From Bacillota bacterium (GTDB lineage: Bacteria > Bacillota > Clostridia > Christensenellales > SZUA-584), in the NCBI GenBank assembly GCA_023415915.1, contig JAEZIZ010000024.1, forward strand, positions 1-23,084: a stretch of DNA of 23,084 bases, written 5' to 3'. Shown piece after piece: positions 15,144-21,759 of the stretch; within the stretch, counting starts at the first letter, position 1, and every line of letters starts with the position of its first letter. The position numbers and the translations under genes were made by a program. The notes under the pieces are model-generated. The model searched no databases. It was not told the origin of the DNA and worked only from the letters and a program-made list of their open reading frames with translations.

Positions 15144-15172
15144 TTTTTTCTCAAATGAAACTATGTTATACT
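15144..15172 (+). promoter_or_regulatory. Extended -10 promoter for the gamma-glutamyltransferase-like gene
   Basis: TGTTATACT (15164-15172) is an extended -10 (TGnTATACT). The -35 position holds only a T-run (15144-15149), so the promoter depends on the extended element or on an activator at the adjacent operator boxes. The start would be near 15179. Confidence 0.55.
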
Positions 15173-15291
15173 AAAAAAGTCCCGGCTTGGAGAAAAATCC
15201 TATATATGCGTATTCCATTTGTATTTAAGGCCAGAATAAGAACTGCACTGCGGCAAACTAATAGTTACATACAACGTTTTTGAGGTGTCTT

Positions 15292-16902
15292 ATGAAATAC
15301 GATACGATGCATTACCCCTATCCCTCTCGAAGATATTTAGTATATGGACGCAAAGGTATGGTAGCCACGAGCCAGTACCTTGCGGCGCAGGCCGGACTCG
15401 ACGCGCTCAAAAACGGGGGAAACGCGATTGACGCTGCCGTTGCCGCGGCGGCGTGCCTTACCGTAGTTGAGCCGTGCTCTAACGGCATAGGCGGAGACGC
15501 GTTCGCGCTCGTATGGGCGGAAGGAAAGCTTTACGGGCTCAATTCAAGCGGCCCCGCTCCTTTAGGCCTGACTGCGGAACGCGTAAGCGCGCGCGGCCAC
15601 AAAACCATACCGGTTTACGGCTGGGAAGCCGTTACCGTTCCCGGTATACCCGGCGCCTGGGCGGAGCTTTCCCGCAGGTTCGGCAGATTAAAGCTTTCAG
15701 ACGCTCTTAAAGGCGCGATAGGATACGCAAGGGAAGGATACGCCGTCTCCCCCGTAGTCGCGTCTGCGTGGGCCTCCGCCGCGGAGACTTATAAAAACAG
15801 GCTGGAGTCAGCGCTAGCAAGGCATTGGTTTGACACGTTTTCAAAGCGGGGCAAAGCTCCCGGCAGCGGAGAGATAATCCGCCTGCCCCATCATGCGGAC
15901 ACGCTCGAAGACATTGGGCGCACTGAGGCGGAAAGCTTTTACCGCGGAGAGCTCGCCTCGAAGATAGCGGCATTCGCAAAGAGCACCGGCGGTTATATTA
16001 CCGAAGACGACCTTGCCGAATTCAAGCCCGAATGGGTAGAACCGCTGAGCGTCAAATACAGGGGCTATGAGGTATGGGAGCTTCCGCCTAACGGCCATGG
16101 ACTGGTGGCGCTGATGGCGCTGAATATACTTGAAGGTTTCGAGCCTCTTAAATATGGAGACGCGGAAAGCGCACACCGCCAGATAGAGGCGGTTAAGCTC
16201 GCGTTCACGGACGGCTTGAAGTACATTGCCGAACCCGCTTATATGAGCGTAGAGGCAAAGGAGCTGCTCTCGCCCGAATACGCGTCAGCGCGGCGCGCGC
16301 TTATAAAAAAGAACGCCATAATCCCCCAGCCCGGCAGCTTCGGCGACCATGGCACGGTCTACCTCGCTACAGCCGACGGGGAGGGCAATATGGTGTCATA
16401 CATACAAAGCAACTACTTAGGATTCGGCTCGGGGCTTGTCGTTCCGGGCACCGGCATAGCGCTGCACAACCGCGGAGCTAATTTCAGCCTCGACCCGCAA
16501 AGCCCCAACTGCCTGTCGCCCGGCAAACGCCCTTATCACACTATAATACCGGGCTTCCTTACACGGGAAGGCAAGCCGTTTGGGCCTTTTGGCGTAATGG
16601 GCGGCTTCATGCAGCCGCAGGGGCACGTACAGGTGATTGTTAACATGCTCGATTACGGGCTGAATCCGCAGGCCGCGCTGGACGCCCCGCGCTGGAGATG
16701 GGACGAAGGCCTTAACGTCGCGGTGGAGGAGAGCTTCGACGGCGCACTGATGCGCCAGCTTATCGACCGCGGTCATGAAGTAAAACGCGAAACGTCAAAT
16801 CTGGGCGCGTTCGGCCGCGGGCAGATAATACTTAAAGACAAAGAAGGCGTGCTGACCGCCGGCACCGAGCCGCGGGCCGATTCGGCGGCTGCCGCCTGGT
16901 AA
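15292..16902 (+). CDS. Gamma-glutamyltransferase family protein, cytoplasmic type
   Basis: A 536-residue Ntn-hydrolase of the gamma-glutamyltranspeptidase family, which autocleaves and then hydrolyses or transfers gamma-glutamyl groups. N-terminal features are GMVATSQYLAAQAGLDAL and GGNAIDAAVAAA (residues ~22-53), then EPCSNGIGGD and VPGIPGAW. The probable nucleophile is Thr355 in GDHGTVYLATAD, the start of the small subunit, followed by NYLGFGSG and MGGFMQPQGH. There is no signal peptide, unlike exported GGTs, so it acts in the cytoplasm, as YwrD-type members do. ATG at 15292 follows GAGGTG; a TTG at 15280 is less likely. It diverges from the SIS/NagB operon with shared operator boxes. This suggests a gamma-glutamyl or amide conjugate as substrate in the same pathway (inference). 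Confidence 0.9.
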   Translation: MKYDTMHYPYPSRRYLVYGRKGMVATSQYLAAQAGLDALKNGGNAIDAAVAAAACLTVVEPCSNGIGGDAFALVWAEGKLYGLNSSGPAPLGLTAERVSARGHKTIPVYGWEAVTVPGIPGAWAELSRRFGRLKLSDALKGAIGYAREGYAVSPVVASAWASAAETYKNRLESALARHWFDTFSKRGKAPGSGEIIRLPHHADTLEDIGRTEAESFYRGELASKIAAFAKSTGGYITEDDLAEFKPEWVEPLSVKYRGYEVWELPPNGHGLVALMALNILEGFEPLKYGDAESAHRQIEAVKLAFTDGLKYIAEPAYMSVEAKELLSPEYASARRALIKKNAIIPQPGSFGDHGTVYLATADGEGNMVSYIQSNYLGFGSGLVVPGTGIALHNRGANFSLDPQSPNCLSPGKRPYHTIIPGFLTREGKPFGPFGVMGGFMQPQGHVQVIVNMLDYGLNPQAALDAPRWRWDEGLNVAVEESFDGALMRQLIDRGHEVKRETSNLGAFGRGQIILKDKEGVLTAGTEPRADSAAAAW

Positions 16903-16938
16903 AGCGCTGATTCGCGCCATGATATTTACCCTGATAAA

Positions 16939-16993
16939 TGTCTTCTCCTTCAGATAAACACTGATCATTTCAATGTTACCCATGGAGAAGACA
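16939..16993. repeat. 10-bp inverted repeat between convergent genes
   Basis: TGTCTTCTCC (16939-16948) and its exact reverse complement GGAGAAGACA (16984-16993) are separated by 35 bases. It lies between the convergent transferase and MFS genes. Neither side has a T-run, so it is a poor classical terminator, but the stem may still protect or end both transcripts. Confidence 0.5.
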
Positions 16994-17005
16994 ATACCGG
17001 GATAA

Positions 17006-18232
17006 TTATTCATCTGTCTCCTGCGCAAGCGCGGCCGCATTTATATCCGCAGCTTCTTCGTTTGCCGCCCTGCTGCCCGTCACTTTAAGATTAACGAGCG
17101 CCATTACGGCCATCGCCCCGCCGAGTATTAAAAACGTGCTGCCCATGCCGAGGCTGTCGGAAACGAGCCCAAACAACGGGAAAATGAGTATCATTACCAC
17201 GCTGCAAATCATACTTTCAAACGACAGTATGGTCGCGCGTTTGTCGGACGGTATCAGCCTGTTTATATAATCCCTCGTGGCGACGAAAACTATCGTTTCC
17301 AGCGCGCTTATCACGCAAAGCGGTATCAGCGCAAAGTCGGTAAAGTACATCGAAATTACGGACAGCGCGATAAGTACGGGCGTTATCTTCAGTATCGCCG
17401 ACTCGCCCAGCGCCTTCTCCGCTTTCTCCGCTTTCTCCGCGAGAGCCGCACCAGCCGCAGCAGCCGCGGACGACGCCGCGAGGTACAGCCCAATGCCGAA
17501 TACGTCCGTTCCTCCCTCCCACGCTATCTGCAGATAATAGAACGACAGCGTTACGCTCGCCGACAGTATGCCGGTAAACAGTATGAGATAGAAAAGCCGC
17601 CTGCTGCCCTTTACGGCCTCAAAGCTGTCGCGGTATTGCTTTTTTACAGCGCCAACTATGCCGCACTTTGTTTTCGCTATCGGGGGTTCTTTGAATAGCA
17701 GCCCGGTAATAAACGCCGCGACGCTGAGCGCTATGGCTATAATATAGGCGTACTCGTACTTTATATTGCCAGCAAAACCGCCCAGCACAAGCCCCAATAT
17801 ATTCGTCGACTGGAATATCAGCTCGTTTCTGCCCGCGACTTTCAGATATTTATGCTCCTTTTTTTCGAGCAGCAGCGAGTCGTATACGAGCGCCTCGCCC
17901 GCTCCCGACTCGAAGTTGTAAGAAAGCGCAGTTATTACAAAGCTCAGCGCGAACATCGCAAAGCTGCCCGAGAATATCATAAGCACCCTTGAGCCCACGG
18001 AGAGCGCTATGCCCACAAGGCGGCTCATCTTCCTGCCGAACATGTCGGCCACCGCGCCCGTGGGCGTCTCCATCAACAGTGACGTAACGTGAAATATGCC
18101 CTCTAACAGCCCTATCTCAAACAGCGATAACCCTTTGGACGCCAGATACAGCATCCATATGCCGTTCGTAACGTCTATGCTTTTAATGAACGTGAACACA
18201 TAGTTCACAGCTATGTTTTTATAGTAAGTCAT
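17006..18232 (-). CDS. MFS efflux transporter, Tet(40)-like
   Basis: A 408-residue major facilitator with about 12 transmembrane segments. Motif A is GAVADMFGRKMS at residues 59-70 between helices 2 and 3. The N-terminal stretches GIWMLYLASKGLSLFEIGL and ETPTGAVAD resemble, from memory, the Tet(40) group of tetracycline exporters; I cannot align them here. The central loop has an unusual AEKAEKAEKA run encoded by a tandem 9-base repeat. GGAGG lies six bases before the ATG. The transcript comes from a strong promoter 250 bases upstream and must pass a leader-peptide-coupled terminator, which points to induction by ribosome-targeting drugs. It would export a drug-like compound at the cytoplasmic membrane. 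The transporter class is firm, the drug is inference. Confidence 0.85.
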   Translation of the reverse strand: MTYYKNIAVNYVFTFIKSIDVTNGIWMLYLASKGLSLFEIGLLEGIFHVTSLLMETPTGAVADMFGRKMSRLVGIALSVGSRVLMIFSGSFAMFALSFVITALSYNFESGAGEALVYDSLLLEKKEHKYLKVAGRNELIFQSTNILGLVLGGFAGNIKYEYAYIIAIALSVAAFITGLLFKEPPIAKTKCGIVGAVKKQYRDSFEAVKGSRRLFYLILFTGILSASVTLSFYYLQIAWEGGTDVFGIGLYLAASSAAAAAGAALAEKAEKAEKALGESAILKITPVLIALSVISMYFTDFALIPLCVISALETIVFVATRDYINRLIPSDKRATILSFESMICSVVMILIFPLFGLVSDSLGMGSTFLILGGAMAVMALVNLKVTGSRAANEEAADINAAALAQETDE

Positions 18233-18272
18233 TATATTCCTCCGATTGTACTGCCGTTATATCGCGAGGAAT

Positions 18273-18301
18273 AAAAAACCCTCAAGCTGTTAGCTTAAGG
18301 G
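18273..18301 (-). terminator. Attenuator terminator ahead of the MFS gene
   Basis: On the minus strand CCCTTAAGCT, loop AAC, AGCTTGAGGG forms a 10-bp stem with one G-U pair, followed by six T. It lies 41 bases before the MFS ATG and after a promoter and leader ORF. It therefore governs readthrough into the gene rather than closing an upstream operon. Confidence 0.8.
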
Positions 18302-18324
18302 CGTTTATTAACTATCCTAAAGCT
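18292..18324 (-). promoter_or_regulatory. Antiterminator alternative to the MFS terminator
   Basis: AGCTTTAGG (18324-18316) can pair with CCTTAAGCT (18300-18292) with a single mismatch. The latter is the 5' arm of the terminator, so the two folds exclude each other. The 5' arm of the antiterminator spans the leader peptide's stop codon, so a ribosome finishing the leader would mask it. Confidence 0.72.
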
Positions 18325-18391
18325 GACATAACAGCAAATTATTTCCACTAATATTCATATCTCTACCCGCGCGGAAATAGATGCTGTACAT
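18317..18391 (-). CDS. Predicted 24-residue leader peptide of the MFS attenuator
   Basis: The ORF reads MYSIYFRAGRDMNI and ends in LLLCQL before TAG. AAGGTG (18401-18396) lies four bases before the ATG, a fitting match to the 3' side of the Shine-Dalgarno region. The predicted RNA start near 18453 leaves a 62-base leader. The stop codon lies inside the antiterminator arm AGCTTTAGG. This is the geometry of ribosome-mediated attenuation: normal translation to the stop favours the terminator, while a ribosome stalled early (for example by an antibiotic) frees the antiterminator and lets transcription reach the MFS gene. The same frame is open upstream to an ATG at 18451, but that would be nearly leaderless. 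Confidence 0.6.
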   Translation of the reverse strand: MYSIYFRAGRDMNISGNNLLLCQL

Positions 18392-18459
18392 GCCGCACCT
18401 TATCGTCTGCCATTTTAGCATTTTTAAGTTTTTGGCTTCCTTCATTTTCATAACGATTT

Positions 18460-18488
18460 ATTGTATTCTTTAATCAACATTTTGTCAA
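18460..18488 (-). promoter_or_regulatory. Promoter of the MFS leader
   Basis: TTGACA (18488-18483) and TACAAT (18465-18460) with exactly 17 bases between form a near-consensus sigma-A promoter on the minus strand. The expected start is about 18453. A strong constitutive promoter is what an attenuator-controlled gene needs. Confidence 0.82.
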
Positions 18489-18502
18489 TAAACAACCGGT
18501 TG

Positions 18503-19114
18503 TCACTCGTTTTTAAGCAACTCCCCCAAATGCTTCTTCGCTTTTTTGTCGAGCAGCCCGCCCGTCATCGCGTCCATTATGTAGCTCTCGATAGCGTCGC
18601 TTGTCTTTACTTTTCTAATCATAGCAAGAACCTCGAGTATGTCTGTAAGCACGAGTTTCCTCATCGTTTCGCGTACGCCGCCAAGGTCGAGCGACAATAG
18701 CTTTTCGGCTATAACGCCGTGAAGCTTTGGTTTATACGGCACTATTTCTTTTAAGCGCTGCACGCACTGGCGTACGGTTATCGGCTTTTCGTCATACAGA
18801 AGTTCAAGATACTCCCCAATTACGCCGTCGAGCCACCCGTCGTCCCATCTCGCGTTAGCCGCTATCAATATCGCTCCTATGTTGCGCTGGAACGAGTTAT
18901 CGCTTTTAAGCTTCTCCCTGAACGTCTCGCGGTAAGTATATACGTCGTCCGCAATACGCGAACGGCTCTCAAGCAGCAGCAGCGACGGGTACCTAATAGC
19001 GTCGTTCTTTTCGCAAAGCCACGCGACTATATCCGCTATATCGCCTGCACTCAGCCTTTCCGCCGATTCCGCGATACCGTTTTCATCCGCCCCCATCAGA
19101 TCTTCAAGCGTCAT
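18503..19114 (-). CDS. Hypothetical helical (HEAT-like) protein
   Basis: A 203-residue soluble protein predicted to be almost wholly alpha-helical, with repeating helix pairs (for example IADIVAWLCEKNDAIRYPSL, then FQRNIGAILIAANARWDDGW, then ITVRQCVQRLKEIVPYKPKL). This resembles HEAT-type repeats used for protein-protein contacts. There are no signal peptide, membrane segments or catalytic motif. GGAG lies before the ATG, and the gene begins 21 bases after the acetyltransferase stop, so the two form an operon. I do not recognise a specific family. The role is unknown. Confidence 0.75.
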   Translation of the reverse strand: MTLEDLMGADENGIAESAERLSAGDIADIVAWLCEKNDAIRYPSLLLLESRSRIADDVYTYRETFREKLKSDNSFQRNIGAILIAANARWDDGWLDGVIGEYLELLYDEKPITVRQCVQRLKEIVPYKPKLHGVIAEKLLSLDLGGVRETMRKLVLTDILEVLAMIRKVKTSDAIESYIMDAMTGGLLDKKAKKHLGELLKNE

Positions 19115-19135
19115 AAAATACTCCTTTGACTTAAG

Positions 19136-19987
19136 TCAGATATCCAGCGCCATCTCGTACTGCCGGATGTTTTCTTCAAACCCGTGCTTTGTGGCGAACC
19201 CCCTCATACTCGCGCATCCGCCGTCAACATTTAAGAACGAAACGCATTCGGTTTCGGCCTGCTGCGCAAGACTGCAGAGCAGCTGCGATCCTAACCCCCT
19301 GCCGCGGCAATCGCTTCTCACCGCAAGCTGGGCAACCCTGCCGGTATTAACGTTTATTATACCGTAGCCCGCAAACCCGCTCGAATACTCTATAACGGCG
19401 GCGGCATGCTGCCCGGGCACGGCGTTTATCGAATCGAACGTGTTCTGCCACGTCGGGCTGTAATCCCAGAATCGCTGTACGTCAGCGCATATACCACCAG
19501 CGTCAACTAAACGCGCGGCAGTTTCTTCAGCACATAGCCTGTCCTTGTTAACGCTATAGCATATGAGCTCGCGCTTAATAGAAAATCCTAACCCCTTATA
19601 AAGCGCAAGCGCGGGCTCGTTTTGCTGTATCACTTCCAGCACATACCTCTTTGCGCCCGCCGCTTTGAGCAGCGGCAGGCAGTAAGCGAACATATCCTTT
19701 GTGAGCCCTTGCCTGCGGTATTCCGGCACTACGCCCGTACCGGCGTTGTACGCCGTAAGCTCACCGTCAAGCTCCCTTACGCCGTTCAGTATAAAAGCGC
19801 GCAGCCCGCCGCCAACAAACGCGCCTGCAGACAGCGAGGGCGCGAAGCCGTTCGCGCTCAAAAACGCGGTGAATTTATCATAAGGCATATATGCCGGCAC
19901 GAAATAATCGGAAAACGCCGAAAGAAACGCGCCGTGTATAAACTGCGCCTCAGTATTATTTAAGCTGCTGTAATTAATTTTAGCCAT
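19136..19987 (-). CDS. GNAT N-acetyltransferase with two GNAT-like halves
   Basis: A 283-residue acetyl-CoA-dependent acetyltransferase. The N-terminal half carries the acetyl-CoA loop VVPEYRRQGLTK (residues 86-97) and ALYKGLGF (128-135). The C-terminal half repeats the pattern with VRSDCRGRGLGSQLL (223-237) and ATKHGF. Two tandem GNAT cores in a protein of this size are common in uncharacterised Bacillota acetyltransferases; the acceptor is unknown. AAAGGGGCG precedes the ATG. It is the first gene of a two-gene operon with the HEAT-like protein and diverges from the DUF975 gene. Confidence 0.87.
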   Translation of the reverse strand: MAKINYSSLNNTEAQFIHGAFLSAFSDYFVPAYMPYDKFTAFLSANGFAPSLSAGAFVGGGLRAFILNGVRELDGELTAYNAGTGVVPEYRRQGLTKDMFAYCLPLLKAAGAKRYVLEVIQQNEPALALYKGLGFSIKRELICYSVNKDRLCAEETAARLVDAGGICADVQRFWDYSPTWQNTFDSINAVPGQHAAAVIEYSSGFAGYGIINVNTGRVAQLAVRSDCRGRGLGSQLLCSLAQQAETECVSFLNVDGGCASMRGFATKHGFEENIRQYEMALDI

Positions 19988-20019
19988 TAATCGCCCCTTT
20001 TCATATCATCGTATATATG

Positions 20020-20048
20020 AGTATACCAGAATACGCCGAATCAATCAA
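20020..20048 (-). promoter_or_regulatory. Promoter of the GNAT/HEAT-like pair
   Basis: TTGATT (20048-20043), a 17-base spacer and TATACT (20025-20020) on the minus strand. An upstream TGG makes an extended -10 (TGGTATACT). Confidence 0.7.
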
Positions 20049-20097
20049 AACGCGGGCATGTACTCAATAAACAGTACGGTATTATCCCTTATTTAAC

Positions 20098-20126
20098 TTG
20101 AATATGTATAATTCAGGATATATAAT
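20098..20126 (+). promoter_or_regulatory. Promoter of the DUF975 gene
   Basis: TTGAAT (20098-20103), a 17-base spacer and a perfect TATAAT (20121-20126), 56 bases before the ATG. Confidence 0.7.
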
Positions 20127-20181
20127 ATATACGGCATATCTAGTATTTCCTCAACATATTCAATTCTGAAAGGAGAAACCC

Positions 20182-20787
20182 ATGAAATCTCGCGCAGAAA
20201 TAAAAGCAATCGCGAAAGAAAGATTCCAAAGCCAGTACGGCGTTACGGTAGGGGCAGGCTTTCTTATTATGCTTCTTACAGGGTGCGTGGGCTGGACTTT
20301 TGTGGGCACGCTTTTACTTGTGCCTCCGCTTACTGTGGGGTTGGTGTGGTTCAGCATAAAGGTATACAAGGGCCAGCAGGCGGACATAAGCGACGCGTTC
20401 ACCGGATTCAGCGACTTCGGGCGCAATGTGGCAGGCATGCTCTGGATGTGGCTGTTCACCTTCCTGTGGTCGCTGCTGTTTGTAATACCCGGCATCGTAA
20501 AGGGCATAGCCTATTTCATGACGCCCTACATACTTGCCGATACCAAGAACGTTTCCGCGACCGACGCGCTTAAGCTTTCGATGCGTATGACGCAAGGCTA
20601 TAAAGGCGAAATATTCGTAATGATACTAAGCTTTTTAGGCTGGGCAATACTCAGCGGGTTGACGGGCGGATTGCTGTGGATATTCTATGTCGGGCCTTAC
20701 TGGAACACAAGCTTTGCCGGGCTTTATGAAGAGCTTAAAGCCAACGCTTTGGCCAAAGGCGTAATACGGTCAGAAGAGCTTGAGTAA
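20182..20787 (+). CDS. DUF975-family integral membrane protein
   Basis: A 201-residue membrane protein of the DUF975 family. The N-terminus MKSRAEIKAIAKERF is typical and is followed by hydrophobic segments at about residues 22-36, 38-56, 95-115 and 147-172. The TPYILADTKNVSATDALKLS region with MRMTQGYKGEIF is the family's hallmark. AAGGAGAAA lies just before the ATG. It is monocistronic, with its own promoter and terminator. The molecular function of DUF975 is not known to me. Confidence 0.88.
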   Translation: MKSRAEIKAIAKERFQSQYGVTVGAGFLIMLLTGCVGWTFVGTLLLVPPLTVGLVWFSIKVYKGQQADISDAFTGFSDFGRNVAGMLWMWLFTFLWSLLFVIPGIVKGIAYFMTPYILADTKNVSATDALKLSMRMTQGYKGEIFVMILSFLGWAILSGLTGGLLWIFYVGPYWNTSFAGLYEELKANALAKGVIRSEELE

Positions 20788-20799
20788 ATGAGACAGAGT

Positions 20800-20825
20800 A
20801 AGAGCCGTCCCTGGGACGGCTCTTT
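20800..20825 (+). terminator. Terminator of the DUF975 gene
   Basis: An 11-bp perfect stem, AAGAGCCGTCC, loop CTG and GGACGGCTCTT (20800-20824), runs into a short TT. It lies 12 bases after the stop. The T-run is short but the stem is very stable. Confidence 0.75.
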
Positions 20826-20849
20826 GATACAGTTAAAAAAGTCACATGC

Positions 20850-20934
20850 TGTCATTCTGAAGGAGTGTAACGACTGAAGAATCCCCTTCTTTTAAAACTC
20901 TTTACATGGGATTCCTCGCAAGCTCGGAATGACA
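20850..20934. repeat. Palindromic MITE/REP-like intergenic repeat
   Basis: An 85-base element bounded by TGTCATTCTGA (20850-20860) and TCGGAATGACA (20924-20934), terminal inverted repeats matching at 10 of 11 bases. Inside is a second pair, GAATCCC (20879-20885) and GGGATTC (20908-20914). TGTCATTC-to-GAATGACA elements with an inner AATCC arm are, as I recall, widespread intergenic repeats in many bacteria. No coding capacity. Confidence 0.7.
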
Positions 20935-21081
20935 AACGGAGAGTATCGACACTCTGAAAGAGCCGTCCTTATGGGCGAAGGGTTGTTATACGTAGCTAAA
21001 GGCAACTTTTCGAGTCGTATATTGCTTATACCGGCCTGTTATACCCTAATCCGTCAAAACGGTCAGTATTTACACCCCGTA

Positions 21082-21570
21082 TTACAGCTTCGCTCCGCAT
21101 TCGCCGCAGAATTTTGTACCCGGCGCGTTCTCCGACCCGCAATTGGGGCAGTATGCGGCAGCGGCGCCCAGCTTTGTACCGCACTCGCCGCAGAACTTTA
21201 CCCCCGGCTCGTTTTCCACCCCGCAGTTCGGGCAGACGCGAGCCGCCTTCTCACGCTCCTGCACGCGCTTTTTCTCTTCGGCCTCGCGCTCGGCCTGCTG
21301 CGCTTCCTCCTTCTTCCTTTGTAGCAGTTTATCTATATCTTCCACCTCGCCGTAAAGCTCGCTAAACTCGTTATACTTTCCGGCGCCTTTATGTGCTTCA
21401 TAAACGGCTTCACCTATGCGCGCAAGCGCTTCGCGCTTCTTTGAATTCAATTCTCCCACTTCGGTCTTAAGAAGAAATGCGTTCATCGACGCGTCTTTTT
21501 TTGCTTCCTCGCCCATCAAAGGCTGCATGCCTTTTATAAGCCCGCCAAGGCCGCTTAAAAAATCGCTCAT
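21082..21570 (-). CDS. Zinc-ribbon protein with coiled coil
   Basis: A 162-residue cytoplasmic protein. The N-terminal helical part MSDFLSGLGGLIKG is followed by a Lys/Glu-rich coiled coil (~residues 75-111) and two tandem zinc ribbons. These have CX2C...CX2C at Cys113/116/127/130 and Cys141/144/155/158. The two ribbons are near copies (CPNCGVENEPGVKFCGECG against CPNCGSENAPGTKFCGECG) and are repeated at DNA level too. The frame extends upstream, but GGAGG seven bases before the ATG at 21570 sets the start. The fold suggests a scaffold or nucleic-acid/protein binding role; function unknown. Confidence 0.82.
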   Translation of the reverse strand: MSDFLSGLGGLIKGMQPLMGEEAKKDASMNAFLLKTEVGELNSKKREALARIGEAVYEAHKGAGKYNEFSELYGEVEDIDKLLQRKKEEAQQAEREAEEKKRVQEREKAARVCPNCGVENEPGVKFCGECGTKLGAAAAYCPNCGSENAPGTKFCGECGAKL

Positions 21571-21603
21571 GGTAAGACCTCCCGTAATTTGCTTATTTAT
21601 TTC

Positions 21604-21631
21604 ATTATACAGCAGCCGCAGCCAAAAACAA
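21604..21631 (-). promoter_or_regulatory. Promoter of the zinc-ribbon gene
   Basis: TTGTTT (21631-21626), a 16-base spacer and TATAAT (21609-21604) on the minus strand, 33 bases before the ATG. Confidence 0.6.
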
Positions 21632-21695
21632 GCTTGCAGCCGCATCGTCATTTAATATTCGGCGCAATATTTTAAATGTTCAAAAATGTTTCATA

Positions 21696-21715
21696 TTGCC
21701 GCCATTTTGCGGTAA
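21696..21715. promoter_or_regulatory. Dyad, possible operator of the HtrA-type protease gene
   Basis: TTGCCGCCATTTTGCGGTAA has TTxCCGC and GCGGxAA arms around a six-base centre. It lies just upstream of a -10 candidate (TAGAAT, 21727-21732) with no good -35. The position fits an envelope-stress regulator site, but this is inferred from the dyad only. Confidence 0.4.
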
Positions 21716-21759
21716 AAAATGCAGTATAGAATAATGAGTGTATAAGGAGGATCATATCA

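Larger units (their letters stand above)
14982..15291. other. 310-base divergent promoter region
   Basis: This region separates the SIS/NagB operon (minus) from the gamma-glutamyltransferase-like gene (plus). It contains a minus promoter, two tandem operator boxes and a plus extended -10 promoter. The flanking leaders (about 100 and 113 bases) show no clear fold or ORF. Confidence 0.65.

Noticed and set aside
15280..15291. TTG start at 15280 for the gamma-glutamyltransferase-like gene
   Set aside because: GAGGTG lies between this codon and the ATG at 15292, so the ATG is the likely start.
18317..18451. 44-codon ORF starting at the ATG at 18451 before the MFS gene
   Set aside because: The predicted transcription start is about at this ATG, which would make the mRNA leaderless. 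The internal ATG at 18391 in the same frame has AAGGTG at a proper distance.
18270..18455. 6S RNA or another ~180-base sRNA ending at the terminator
   Set aside because: The length fits, but I saw no long terminal stem with a central bubble. The terminator/antiterminator pair and leader ORF just before the MFS gene explain the segment better.
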